From an uncultured Eubacteriales bacterium (GTDB taxonomy: Bacteria; Bacillota; Clostridia; Oscillospirales; CAG-272): 21,526 nt of DNA. The notes beneath the pieces were generated by a model, which did not search any database, was not told the origin of the DNA, and saw only the letters and a program-made list of their open reading frames with translations. Every line of letters starts with the position of its first letter. The stretch's first letter is position 1. The position numbers and the translations under genes are program-made. Shown here piece after piece: positions 7,289 through 15,092 of this stretch. The DNA is taken from assembly GCA_900550625.1 (NCBI GenBank), contig URSW01000007.1:1-21526 (forward strand). Reading direction: 5' to 3'.

Positions 7289-7990
7289 TTACCATTCGAT
7301 TTCATCTGCGGGAAGCGGATTCGTCTGTTCTTCCTGAGATACTATTCTGCCGTTTTTGACGCGGATGACCACGTCCGCCATCTTTGCGATATTCTGGTTA
7401 TGAGTGACGATGACTATCGTCTTTCCGTATTCGCGCGCCATGCGGAGAAGAAGCTTGAGTACAATGACGCCCGTCTCCGAGTCAAGCGCTCCGGTAGGCT
7501 CGTCGCAAAGAAGTATCTTCGGATTCTTTGCAAGCGCTCTCGCAATCGACACTCTCTGCTGTTCGCCGCCCGAAAGCTCCGCCGGGAAATTCTTCAGATG
7601 GTCGGAAAGTCCGACCTCTTCGAGCATCTTGGTCGAGGAAAGCGAGTTCTTTACGATCTCGTCAACGAGCTTTACATTTTCATGCACGGTGAGCGTCGGG
7701 ATCAGATTGTAAAACTGAAATACGAATCCGACCTTTTCGGCGCGGTATTCGGCAAGCTCATCGTCCGTCAGCGTGGATATATCCCGACCGTCAACTATAA
7801 TTTTCCCTTCAGTCGGGCTGTCAAGTCCGCCGAGCAGATTGAGAAGCGTGCTTTTTCCCGCTCCCGACGGTCCGAGAATTACGACAAACTTACCGTTTTC
7901 CAACTTCATGTCAACTTTGTCAAGTGCTCTGAGTTCGTGATCGCCGCTTGTGTAAACGCGGCTCACTCCCTGAAACTCGGCAACTGCCAT
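7289..7990 (-). CDS. ABC transporter ATP-binding protein, MacB/LolD type
   Basis: The 233-aa ATPase has every expected motif: Walker A GPSGAGKST (40-48), Q-loop Gln92 in FQFYNL, signature LSGGEQQR (139-146), Walker B ILLCDEP with Glu164, D-loop ALD and switch His197 in VTHN. FQFYNLIPTLTVHENV is typical of the MacB/LolD/FtsE-like group that pairs with FtsX-type permeases, as here. A GGAGGAAA ribosome binding site precedes the ATG. As first gene of its operon it follows a near-consensus promoter carrying two copies of the GGTTAGC palindrome. Confidence 0.93.
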   Translation of the reverse strand: MAVAEFQGVSRVYTSGDHELRALDKVDMKLENGKFVVILGPSGAGKSTLLNLLGGLDSPTEGKIIVDGRDISTLTDDELAEYRAEKVGFVFQFYNLIPTLTVHENVKLVDEIVKNSLSSTKMLEEVGLSDHLKNFPAELSGGEQQRVSIARALAKNPKILLCDEPTGALDSETGVIVLKLLLRMAREYGKTIVIVTHNQNIAKMADVVIRVKNGRIVSQEEQTNPLPADEIEW

Positions 7991-8127
7991 TGGTTTCCTC
8001 CTCCGTTCCCGACACCCGTTCCGAGCGCCGGATAATTAATACTCCGTTCCGTGCAGGCGCTGCGTACCGTTTTTTCAGGGTATCCGTAAGCGGTGCGTAA
8101 TTTTGCGTCATTCGGTGTTTCGGCTTG

Positions 8128-8145
8128 GGTTAGCTTCTGCTAACC
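8128..8145. promoter_or_regulatory. palindromic operator (box 2), leader of the ABC operon
   Basis: GGTTAGCTTCTGCTAACC keeps both 7-nt arms of box 1 with a different 4-nt centre. On the minus strand it lies about 35-52 nt after the predicted transcription start. Its centre is 34 bp, just over three helical turns, from that of box 3, so two bound dimers would sit on roughly the same face of the DNA. Confidence 0.75.
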
Positions 8146-8160
8146 GAACCGCATCATTTT

Positions 8161-8180
8161 TGGTTAGCTTACGCTAACCA
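8161..8180. promoter_or_regulatory. palindromic operator (box 3) over the ABC operon start point
   Basis: TGGTTAGCTTACGCTAACCA contains the same arms extended by one matching base on each side. It begins 6 nt after the -10 element, covering about +1 to +18 of the ABC operon transcript. That is a classical repressor position, blocking promoter clearance or polymerase loading. Confidence 0.78.
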
Positions 8181-8185
8181 TGATA

Positions 8186-8214
8186 ATAATACACCGTTCT
8201 ACCTGTTTTGTCAA
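8186..8214 (-). promoter_or_regulatory. near-consensus sigma-A-type promoter of the ABC operon
   Basis: On the minus strand, TTGACA (8209-8214) is followed by a 17-nt spacer and TATTAT (8186-8191). Transcription should start near 8179, inside box 3. A promoter this strong with operators just downstream implies high expression when the repressor is released. The intergenic DNA between the two divergent genes (7991-8393) also holds boxes 2 and 3 and the promoter at 8318-8346; I see no gene in it. Confidence 0.8.
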
Positions 8215-8317
8215 CTGTTTTTTGAAAAAATCCCCGTATTTTTTTCGTTGTCCGCAGCAAAAAAATTTCATGTGCGGCCAAAGGCGGTGAAATGGGCGTG
8301 CGGTATAATTTTAATTC

Positions 8318-8346
8318 TTGAAATCACGATGCCGATGTGGTAAAAT
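8318..8346 (+). promoter_or_regulatory. sigma-A-type promoter of the HCCC-repeat lipoprotein
   Basis: TTGAAA (8318-8323), a 17-nt spacer and TAAAAT (8341-8346). The start point would be near 8353, after the ATG at 8349. This supports the downstream TTG at 8394 as the real start codon. Confidence 0.65.
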
Positions 8347-8393
8347 AAATGTGGTCGAAGCACATCGATTTTCACGGCGGAGGTGACGCGAAT

Positions 8394-8981
8394 TTGCGCA
8401 AAGCAAAGCTGATTTTCCTGCTTGCGGCATTGGCCGCGGCAGCTTTATTTTCGTGCACCGTCTCCGAAAGTCCCGCCTCGTCGGATTCCGGACTCGTCAG
8501 CATGTTCCGCGAAAAGCTCACGGAGGAAGCGGAGCTTTCATCCTCTGAGAATACGCAGATTCTGCCGTCCGGCATCGACGACGACGCAACCGTATATTGG
8601 GTGAAATCCGGATCGGTTTACCACCGCGACCCGGACTGCGCACAGCTGCGCAGAAGCTCGGATATCATGTCGGGCACGGCGGCGCAAAGCGGAAAAAATT
8701 TCGCCTGCCGCTTTTGCTGCGGAAAAAGCGAAGATAATGCCGAAGAAACGAAACTGCCGTCCGGCAACGCCGAAAGCACCGGGAGTACGGAAAGCGGAGG
8801 CAGTGCGAACATAACCGAAACGATCCCCGATGAATCGCAGACCGTGTATTGGACACCGGGAGGAAGCGTTTATCATTCGTCAAAAAGCTGTCCGTCTCTC
8901 GCAAAATCCGAAAACGTAAAATCCGGCACCGTAAAGGAAAGCGGAAAAAGCCGACTGTGCAAAAAATGCGCGTCGCGCTGA
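8394..8981 (+). CDS. lipoprotein with two HCCC (zinc-ribbon-like) repeats
   Basis: I place the start at TTG 8394-8396, 7 nt after a GGAGGTGA site (8379-8386). The in-frame ATG 8349 lies upstream of the predicted transcription start. The 195-aa product has a short lipoprotein signal ending LFSC (Cys21), though Phe at -2 is unusual. Two copies of one module follow, near residues 66-109 and 150-192: TVYW...GSVYH-x4-C...SGT...GK...C-x2-C. Ligand candidates are His77, Cys82, Cys105, Cys108 and His161, Cys166, Cys189, Cys192. Modules of this VYxT..G..YH..C..C..C form occur at the ends of many clostridial nucleases and surface proteins and are presumed zinc sites. A Ser/Thr/Glu/Gly-rich linker separates the copies. 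It could capture metal or bind DNA or the cell wall outside the cell; the function is unknown. Confidence 0.78.
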   Translation: MRKAKLIFLLAALAAAALFSCTVSESPASSDSGLVSMFREKLTEEAELSSSENTQILPSGIDDDATVYWVKSGSVYHRDPDCAQLRRSSDIMSGTAAQSGKNFACRFCCGKSEDNAEETKLPSGNAESTGSTESGGSANITETIPDESQTVYWTPGGSVYHSSKSCPSLAKSENVKSGTVKESGKSRLCKKCASR

Positions 8982-9025
8982 CCGCTTGAATGGCGCGTAA
9001 GCCGAAGATGCGGCAGCCATGACCG

Positions 9026-9059
9026 AAAAATCCCCGAAAGCGCGGACACGCTCCGGGGA
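9026..9059 (-). terminator. intrinsic terminator of the PHP phosphatase gene
   Basis: On the minus strand, TCCCCGG-AGCG pairs with CGCT-TCGGGGA, an imperfect stem, followed directly by TTTTT. It lies 12 bp after the stop codon at 9071. Confidence 0.7.
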
Positions 9060-9070
9060 CAGACCGTTCG

Positions 9071-9805
9071 TCAGTCGGCAGGCACGACCGGAAGATTTCT
9101 CACGATCCTGCCGGGATTTCTGTCAAGCAGCAGCTCGGCATATTCCTCACTGAAATTTTCGGAGATAAATCCGTATATCTCCGCCATATGAGGCGTGCGC
9201 CGCTCGCTTCCGTGTGCGTCGCTCGCAATAACGTGAACAAGTCCCGCTTCCGCGATGCGGAGCGCCGCCGCTCTGACGTGCCTTCCGAAAGCGCCGAGCA
9301 TGCTGCCCTTGTTCATCTGTATAATATAGCCCTTGCCGAACCACCCTGCAAGCACCGTCGTATCCTCCTGTACTGCTCCGTAACGCTCCGGATGCGCGAT
9401 GATCGGAATAAATCCTATCGAGCGTATCTCGTCAAGCATATTATCCATATATTCGGTCGGAGCGTCGAAAAAGAACTCCGTCAGGACGTAATCCGTTCCC
9501 GCAACGGTCGGAATCAGCCCCTTTGAAAGGAGCCGGGGAATTTCGGGCGTGCAGAGCACCTCCGCGCCGAGATAAAGCTTTAAAGATATCCCGGCACCGT
9601 CCACAGCCTCCGTAAGAGAAGCAAACAGCCTGCCGATCTCCTCGGATGCACGGCGGATATCGCCGTTCAGCACACTGAAATGCGGAGTGGCAACCGTCCT
9701 TCGGATACCGGAAGCGTATGCCATCTCCGCCATGCGTACCGACTCACCGACCGACGGCGATCCGTCGTCAAATCCCGGCAGAATGTGACAGTGAATATCT
9801 GTCAT
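9071..9805 (-). CDS. PHP-domain tyrosine-protein phosphatase, CpsB/CapC/YwqE family
   Basis: The 244-aa metal-dependent phosphatase starts at ATG 9803-9805 with AAAGGAGAG upstream; the frame stays open for 45 more codons without a good start. Metal-ligand motifs of the PHP family run in order: DIHCHILPGFDDG (His5, His7), ATPHF (His42), GAE (Glu82), AHPER (His138) and SDAH (Asp196, His198). The DIHCHILPG.DDG opening and QMNKGS phrase are characteristic of CpsB/YwqE. These enzymes dephosphorylate bacterial tyrosine kinases that control capsule or exopolysaccharide export. No kinase or polysaccharide gene is nearby, so this copy is an orphan in the visible context. Confidence 0.88.
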   Translation of the reverse strand: MTDIHCHILPGFDDGSPSVGESVRMAEMAYASGIRRTVATPHFSVLNGDIRRASEEIGRLFASLTEAVDGAGISLKLYLGAEVLCTPEIPRLLSKGLIPTVAGTDYVLTEFFFDAPTEYMDNMLDEIRSIGFIPIIAHPERYGAVQEDTTVLAGWFGKGYIIQMNKGSMLGAFGRHVRAAALRIAEAGLVHVIASDAHGSERRTPHMAEIYGFISENFSEEYAELLLDRNPGRIVRNLPVVPAD

Positions 9806-9990
9806 CCCGAATTCTCTCCTTTCATTTGCGGTGTACGTCGTTATACAGTGTAAGCTCTGTTTTCTGCTTGAGCCGTACTTGCCGCCGCAGGCGGTAAATT
9901 CGAATAGTCCGTGTAAACACAGCCGCGCACGGCACGGCAAACGGCATCAAATCACCGTTTTACGCAGAAAAAGCTGCGACTGCCAACAGC
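9806..9990. other. intergenic DNA, no gene seen; degenerate hairpins
   Basis: This stretch between the PHP gene and repeat array 1 holds the phosphatase leader, a short inverted repeat at about 9889-9907 (TTGCCGCCGCAGGCGGTAA) and a stretch near 9930-9985. The latter (AGCCGCGCACGG, then CGTTTTACGCAG) faintly resembles the CAGCCG.../TTTTATGCAG part of the repeat unit in array 2. It is probably an eroded extra copy. Confidence 0.4.
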
Positions 9991-10181
9991 GGAAACGGTA
10001 AGCTGACGCACAATTACAGATTAATGTTATACCGTGTTCGATCACAGGCTAACGTTGGAGTTTGGCGCGCTGCGTCAAACTCGCGGACACGGTAAGTTAA
10101 CGTACAATTACAGATTAATGTTATACCGTGTCCTGACGTCAATATCGAGTCCGTGCGAAGCACGGAAGGGGCGTAAGCCCC
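9991..10181 (+). repeat. hairpin-rich intergenic repeat, array 1 (one partial and one fuller copy)
   Basis: A partial copy (9991-10039) and a fuller copy (10053-10181) lie 94 bp apart. They share 42 nt with three differences (9996-10037 and 10090-10131). The fuller copy folds into four stems: GAGTTTGGCGC/GCGTCAAACTC (10058-10082), GGACACGGTA/TACCGTGTCC (10085-10133), CCGTGC/GCACGG (10151-10165) and GGGGC/GCCCC (10168-10181). The last stem has a GTAA loop, which is GNRA type. The same series occurs in array 2. I do not recognise a named RNA family or insertion element. The array lies 96 bp upstream of the ECF gene and reads in its direction. Confidence 0.75.
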
Positions 10182-10185
10182 GTGA

Positions 10186-10206
10186 TGTTTATCGTTCCGA
10201 TAAACA
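10186..10206. other. short perfect hairpin upstream of the ECF gene
   Basis: TGTTTATCG pairs with CGATAAACA around TTC. It follows directly on repeat array 1 and may be a variant of its next stem. No T tract follows. A TATTATAAC stretch (10217-10225) just after it could be a -10 element for the ECF gene, but no convincing -35 box is present. Confidence 0.4.
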
Positions 10207-10276
10207 GCCTCGAAGATATTATAACCTACCGCCGGCCTTTTGTCAATCCGATCGAATTCACGGAAAGGTATTTTCA

Positions 10277-11257
10277 ATGAATCCCAAATACGAAAAACTC
10301 GCCTTCGCCGGAGTCCTCGTCGCACTCGGCATAGTTCTTCCGTTTGCCGTCTCCCACGGGCTCGGAATCGCCGGAACCGTGCTTCTTCCGATGCACATAC
10401 CGGTGTTCATCTGCGGTCTTGTCTGCGGCGGTGCGCTCGGCGCCGCATGCGGTTTCATACTTCCGATACTGAGCAGTCTGCTGACGGGCATGCCCGCCGT
10501 ATATCCCATGATGGTAATAATGTCGTTTGAGCTGATGACATACGGCGCGGTAAGCGGATTCCTCTATTCGAGGACAAAGCTCGGCAAGATTCGCTTCGGC
10601 GTGTACCCCGCAATGATCGCCGCAATGATCTGCGGCAGAACAGTTTACGCGCTCGTGTTCCGGATCCTGCTTTCGATAAGCGGACAGCTGCGCGCGCTTA
10701 CCGCATGGGGTGCATTTGTCACCGGACTTCCCGGAATCACCGTTCAGCTTCTTCTCATTCCGCCCGCAGCAGTCGCTCTTCGCCGTTTTGCCGTCCGCGA
10801 CCGCGGAAGAAAGAACGCGCTTCTCTCTGCACTCAATCTCATATCGGAGGACACCGCAGCCTGCGTGGTAATAAAAGGCGGCGTAATTGTCCGCACCGAA
10901 TACGGACGCGGGATCGGGCCGATGATGAAGCTTTACGAAAGCGGTATTTTAAAAGATGCCTTTGTAGTCGACAAGATCGTCGGCAAAGCCGCCGCCATGA
11001 TAATGACGCTCGGCGGTGTCAAGAGCTGCTACGGTATCACGGTAAGCCGAAGTGCCGAAAAATGGCTTAAAAAGTCCGGCATCCCTCTCGAATACGAAAA
11101 TCTCATCGATTCGATCCGCAACCGTACCGGTGACGGTATCTGCCCGATGGAGCAGACCGTCGCCGAAATCGAAAATGTCGATGATGCGCTCTGCGCGCTG
11201 AAAGATAAAATAAAGGAATTAAACAGCGCCAAAAGGAGGATTCAAAATGATTTATAA
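10277..11257 (+). CDS. ECF-type S-component fused to a DUF1893 domain
   Basis: I choose ATG 10277 (326 aa), 9 nt after GGAAAGG; the 81 extra upstream codons run through repeat DNA. Residues 1-175 are hydrophobic, about six membrane helices. The phrases LLPMHIPVFICGLVCG, FILPILSSLLTGMPAVYP and SFELMTYGAVSGFLY are typical of vitamin-type ECF S-components, which bind a substrate for import with a shared EcfAAT energy module. Residues about 180-300 match DUF1893 (ACVVIKGGVIVRTEYGRGI, GPMMKLYESGILKDAFVVDK, GGVKSCYGITVS), a soluble family with a deaminase-like fold and no known reaction. The substrate is unknown. The stop codon overlaps the next start, so the reductase is probably translationally coupled. 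Confidence 0.82.
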   Translation: MNPKYEKLAFAGVLVALGIVLPFAVSHGLGIAGTVLLPMHIPVFICGLVCGGALGAACGFILPILSSLLTGMPAVYPMMVIMSFELMTYGAVSGFLYSRTKLGKIRFGVYPAMIAAMICGRTVYALVFRILLSISGQLRALTAWGAFVTGLPGITVQLLLIPPAAVALRRFAVRDRGRKNALLSALNLISEDTAACVVIKGGVIVRTEYGRGIGPMMKLYESGILKDAFVVDKIVGKAAAMIMTLGGVKSCYGITVSRSAEKWLKKSGIPLEYENLIDSIRNRTGDGICPMEQTVAEIENVDDALCALKDKIKELNSAKRRIQNDL

Positions 11258-12377
11258 GAATTTCAAGAATCTGCTTCTCCCATCTCTCGGAGTAGGCACG
11301 ATGCGTCTGCCCACACTGCCGGACGGCACGGTGGACGAGGAAGCCTGTCGTGAAATGTTCTCATATGCGATGGAGCACGGCGTAAACTACTTTGACACTG
11401 CATACGGCTACCACAACGGAAAATCCGAAGAGGTATGCGGAAAGCTACTCAGCGCTTATCCGAGAGAAAGCTACTATCTCACAACGAAGTTTCCCGGATA
11501 CGATCTCTCGAACATGAACAAGGTCGAAGAGATATTCGAAGAGCAGCTCAAAAAATGCCGCACGGACTATTTTGACTTCTATCTTTTCCACAATGTGTAC
11601 GAAAGAAACGTAGACCCCTATCTCGATCCAAAGTACGGCATTCTCGAATACCTGCTCAATCAGAAGGAAAACGGAAGAATACGCCATCTCGGATTCTCGG
11701 TTCACGGCTCATACGATATCGCAAAACGCTTTCTCGACGCATACGGCGAGCACATGGAATTCTGTCAGATACAGCTCAATTACCTTGATTGGAATTTCCA
11801 GAACGCAAAAGCCAAGGTCGAGCTTATGAACGAACGGAACATTCCGATCTGGGTAATGGAAGGACTTCGCGGCGGTATGCTCGCCTCCCTATCCGAGGAA
11901 AACACCGCGAAGCTCAAGGAAATGCGTCCCGACGAAAGCGTGGTAGGCTGGGCGTTCCGCTTCCTTCAGTCAGTCCCCGGAGTTACCGTCTCCCTCTCGG
12001 GAATGTCGAATCTCGATCAGCTCAAGGACAACATACGGATATTCAGCGAGGACAAAGCGCTGAGTGAAAGCGAGATGAAGTTTATCACGGAAATGGCGGA
12101 TGAGATGGTGAGAAAGGGCGTGCTTCCCTGCACCGCCTGCCGCTACTGCACATCCCACTGTCCCAAGCATCTCGATATTCCGCGTCTTCTCGAGCTTTAC
12201 AACGAGCACTCCTTTACGGGCGGAGGATTTATAGCACCGATGGCGGTTGACGCGCTCGACCCCGACCGCCGCCCCAATGCCTGCATCGGATGCCGCAGCT
12301 GCGAGGCGGTATGTCCTCAGCAGATCAAGATATCCGAAGCGATGGCGGACTTTTCGAAAATGCTCGGACTCGCCTGA
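11247..12377 (+). CDS. aldo/keto reductase with C-terminal 2x[4Fe-4S] ferredoxin domain
   Basis: In this 376-aa protein the AKR barrel fills residues 1-285. Catalytic residues in order are Asp50 and Tyr55 (FDTAYGY), Lys81 (LTTKFPG) and His115 (YLFHN). SGMSNLDQLKDNI marks the end of the barrel. A ferredoxin-like tail follows with CTACRYCTSHCP (Cys295, 298, 301, 305) and CIGCRSCEAVCP (Cys346, 349, 352, 356), enough for two [4Fe-4S] clusters. Such clostridial reductases are thought to link carbonyl reduction to ferredoxin-type electron flow; the substrate is unknown. The start overlaps the ECF/DUF1893 gene by 11 bp, with AAAAGGAGG before the ATG. Confidence 0.92.
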   Translation: MIYKNFKNLLLPSLGVGTMRLPTLPDGTVDEEACREMFSYAMEHGVNYFDTAYGYHNGKSEEVCGKLLSAYPRESYYLTTKFPGYDLSNMNKVEEIFEEQLKKCRTDYFDFYLFHNVYERNVDPYLDPKYGILEYLLNQKENGRIRHLGFSVHGSYDIAKRFLDAYGEHMEFCQIQLNYLDWNFQNAKAKVELMNERNIPIWVMEGLRGGMLASLSEENTAKLKEMRPDESVVGWAFRFLQSVPGVTVSLSGMSNLDQLKDNIRIFSEDKALSESEMKFITEMADEMVRKGVLPCTACRYCTSHCPKHLDIPRLLELYNEHSFTGGGFIAPMAVDALDPDRRPNACIGCRSCEAVCPQQIKISEAMADFSKMLGLA

Positions 12378-12506
12378 CAATTCGGAATATGTCCCACCGT
12401 GCCGAAAGTAAAAAACGCGGTACGGATCGGGAAGCAAGACGTCGTAACACAAACGCAGCCTTTCGCATACTATAAGGGTAATTAAGTTTGAAAGGCTTGG
12501 TGCGTT

Positions 12507-13595
12507 ATGATCGGCTTATACAAATACATAGAATCCCCTTTCGGAGAAAAAACATATTTTGCCGGAGCGAATTCCGGAGTCGGGTTTGTCAATCTTTTCG
12601 GAGACTTTTACGAAGAATCGTCGCTCGACCGCCTGTACATAATAAAGGGCGGTCCCGGAACGGGAAAAAGCACTTTCATGCGCATTCTCGCCGGGCGTGC
12701 CGCCGATGCAGGGGCGGGTGCCGAGTATTTTCTGTGCGGCTCCGATCCCTCTTCGCTCGATGCCGTAGTGCTGAGCGGAGGCGGAAAGCGTATCGCGGTG
12801 ATCGACGGAACAAGTCCGCATGCCTATGATGCGAAATACCCCGGCGCAGTTTCCGCCGTTCTCGACTTCGGTTCGTTCTGGGACAAAGGCATTCTCGAGT
12901 CGGAGCGCGGCAGAATAATTTCGCTTGCGAAGAAAAAAAGCGGATGCTTCGAGCGCTCTTACCGTTTTCTCGCCGCGCTTTCGGTCATGCGCCGTGATCT
13001 TCGCTCGGTCACCGCAAGAGCGATCGACCGAAAAAAGCTTGCCGCATTCGTGCGAAGGTGCGTCGCCGCTCTTCCGGAAAGTGCGGATTACCGCAGAAGA
13101 TTCAGAACACGCGAGGCTTTCACAATGAAGGGTGCGGTGTCTCTCGGATTTCCGGCAAACCATACCTTATGGAGCGTAAGCGGTCGTGAGGACGCGCACG
13201 GAGAGGTCATGTCGGCGCTTGCCGAAGCGCTTTCGGCAGGAAAGCGATCTCACACGGTATTCCGCGACAGCGTTGATACCGATAAAATCTCGGCTCTGCA
13301 CATAGACTGCGCGGACATATACATCGGCTCTTTCCCCGAAAGACCGCCCAAAGCGTCGAGAAACATAAACATATCTCGTTTTCTTCTCCCCGACAGGCTC
13401 AAAGATTCGAGAAACAAGCGGCGTTTCACCGAAAAATGCGCGCTGTCTCTCGCATCGGGTGCGGCGGATGCGCTGTCCGAAGCGGGCACATATCATTTTG
13501 AGCTTGAGGAAATCTACAAGCGCGCAATGGATTTCGGCAGACTCGCCGAAGCAGAAGAAAAGCTTTACCGGGAGATTACCGATTTTTTCCGATAA
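12507..13595 (+). CDS. P-loop ATPase, PRK06851-like, unknown role
   Basis: The 362-aa soluble protein has Walker A GGPGTGKST at about residues 48-56, preceded by YFAGANSGVGFVNLF...LDRLYIIK. That is the arrangement I know from PRK06851-type nucleotide-binding proteins of Firmicutes. IAVIDGTSPHAYD may supply the Walker B-like acidic residue. Related proteins often have a second P-loop module after residue 200; here that part (AFTMKGAVSLGFPANHTLWSV) shows no second GxxGxGK[ST], so it seems degenerate. Start ATG 12507 follows GAAAGG. The next gene starts 39 bp after its stop. The 129-bp gap upstream (12378-12506) holds no visible gene or clear terminator, so read-through from the reductase is possible. 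Confidence 0.78.
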   Translation: MIGLYKYIESPFGEKTYFAGANSGVGFVNLFGDFYEESSLDRLYIIKGGPGTGKSTFMRILAGRAADAGAGAEYFLCGSDPSSLDAVVLSGGGKRIAVIDGTSPHAYDAKYPGAVSAVLDFGSFWDKGILESERGRIISLAKKKSGCFERSYRFLAALSVMRRDLRSVTARAIDRKKLAAFVRRCVAALPESADYRRRFRTREAFTMKGAVSLGFPANHTLWSVSGREDAHGEVMSALAEALSAGKRSHTVFRDSVDTDKISALHIDCADIYIGSFPERPPKASRNINISRFLLPDRLKDSRNKRRFTEKCALSLASGAADALSEAGTYHFELEEIYKRAMDFGRLAEAEEKLYREITDFFR

Positions 13596-13634
13596 AGCAG
13601 CACATCGGATTTTATCCGAAAGGATGTGGAAAAA

Positions 13635-15092
13635 ATGATAAAAATACTTGATTCGTCCGGAATGAAGGCGTGTGACAATTATACGATAAACGCGCTCGGG
13701 ATTCCGTCGCGTGAGCTTATGGAGCGCGCCGCCGAAGCCTGTGTCTCCATGATCTCCGACGGAAGATTCGACCTCGGTCACGTCACTGCGGTATGCGGTA
13801 CGGGAAACAACGGCGGCGACGGCATGGCGATCGCGCTGATGCTTGCACGGCGCGGAATAAGCGTGGATGTCGTCTTTTCGGGAAATAAGGAGAGATGCTC
13901 TCCCGAGGCTGCATTTCGTCTCGGCGAGCTGATCGAAAGCGGAATAAAGATATCGCCGCGGTCGGATTTTTCCGATTCGACACTGATCATTGACGCTCTC
14001 TTCGGGATCGGACTGTCGCGGAATATCGACGGAGAATACGCCGAGATTATCGACAGCATGAACCGCAGCGGAAAAAGCGTTTTCGCCGTAGACATTCCGT
14101 CGGGAATTTCGGCGGACACGGGAGCCGTGATGGGATGCGCGGTCAGAGCCGATGAGACCGCCGCGATATCGAACATGAAACGAGGTCATGTATTTTACCC
14201 CGGGTGCGAATACGCGGGGCGAATAACCGTATGTGATATCGGAATCCCGTCCGGTGAAGCAAAAGATGCGATATATGCGCTCGGCGACGGCGATCTTGCG
14301 CCGATTCGCGCACGCGCCGCGTACTCGAACAAGGGAAGCTTCGGCAGAGTTCTTATCGCGGGCGGAAGCGTCGGAATGGCGGGAGCGGCGTATCTGTCCG
14401 CTCTTGCGGCGTACCGCAGCGGCGCGGGGCTGTGTGACATTCTCTCACCCGAAGAAAACCGGATAATCCTTCAGACGCTCCTGCCCGAGGCGGTGCTGTC
14501 GCTGTACGGCGCAGGCGGTCCCGAAGAAACGCTTAAAAGCGCTCTCAAAAAAGCGTCGTGCGTCGTCGTAGGTCCGGGGCTCGGTCAAGGCGATACGGCG
14601 AAACGTATTGTAAAATATATTTTCGAAAACGCGCGTGTCCCGATCATATGCGACGCGGACGCGCTGAACATCACGGCATCGCTCGGACTTTGCTATCCTT
14701 CAAATGTTCCGGTGACTGTCACGCCTCATCTCGGCGAGATGGCGCGTCTGACCGGGATCGCCATTGACAGAATCAAGAAAAACCTTTGCGAGAGTGCGCA
14801 GAATTACGCCGAAGCACACGGAGTTATATGTCTTCTCAAGGATGCGCGCAGCGTAATTTCCGACGGCAAAACGACATTTGTGAACACAAGCGGGACATCC
14901 GCAATGGCGAAAGGCGGTTCCGGCGATGTGCTGACGGGAGTTATTGCCGCGCTCACCGCATCAGGGGCAGATCCGCTTCACGCCGCAGCATACGGAGCGT
15001 ATCTGCACGGAAAAGCGGGAGAGCGAGCCGCAGAAGAAAAAGGAATACACGCGCTGCTCGCGCGTGACATCGCAAACGCGATAGCAAGATAG
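13635..15092 (+). CDS. nnr: bifunctional NAD(P)H-hydrate epimerase / ADP-dependent dehydratase
   Basis: The 485-aa cytoplasmic enzyme repairs damaged NAD(P)H hydrates. The N-terminal half (about 1-205) is the YjeF_N epimerase, with CGTGNNGGDGMAIA as nucleotide-binding loop and DALFGIGLSR plus VDIPSGISADTG in the active site. The C-terminal half (about 220-485) is the ribokinase-like dehydratase: GSFGRVLIAGGS, VGPGLGQ, DADALN, TPHLGEMARL and TSAMAKGGSGDVLTG. I start it at ATG 13635, 10 nt from AAAGGA (13619-13624); the in-frame GTG 13626 is only 1 nt from that site. Length and motif order are normal for the fused enzyme. It ends the plus-strand block at a shared terminator. Confidence 0.93.
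   Translation: MIKILDSSGMKACDNYTINALGIPSRELMERAAEACVSMISDGRFDLGHVTAVCGTGNNGGDGMAIALMLARRGISVDVVFSGNKERCSPEAAFRLGELIESGIKISPRSDFSDSTLIIDALFGIGLSRNIDGEYAEIIDSMNRSGKSVFAVDIPSGISADTGAVMGCAVRADETAAISNMKRGHVFYPGCEYAGRITVCDIGIPSGEAKDAIYALGDGDLAPIRARAAYSNKGSFGRVLIAGGSVGMAGAAYLSALAAYRSGAGLCDILSPEENRIILQTLLPEAVLSLYGAGGPEETLKSALKKASCVVVGPGLGQGDTAKRIVKYIFENARVPIICDADALNITASLGLCYPSNVPVTVTPHLGEMARLTGIAIDRIKKNLCESAQNYAEAHGVICLLKDARSVISDGKTTFVNTSGTSAMAKGGSGDVLTGVIAALTASGADPLHAAAYGAYLHGKAGERAAEEKGIHALLARDIANAIAR

Noticed and set aside
10034..10276. N-terminal extension of the ECF/DUF1893 frame by 81 codons
   Set aside because: The extension runs through the intergenic repeat, is not hydrophobic like an S-component start, and a proper ribosome binding site precedes ATG 10277.
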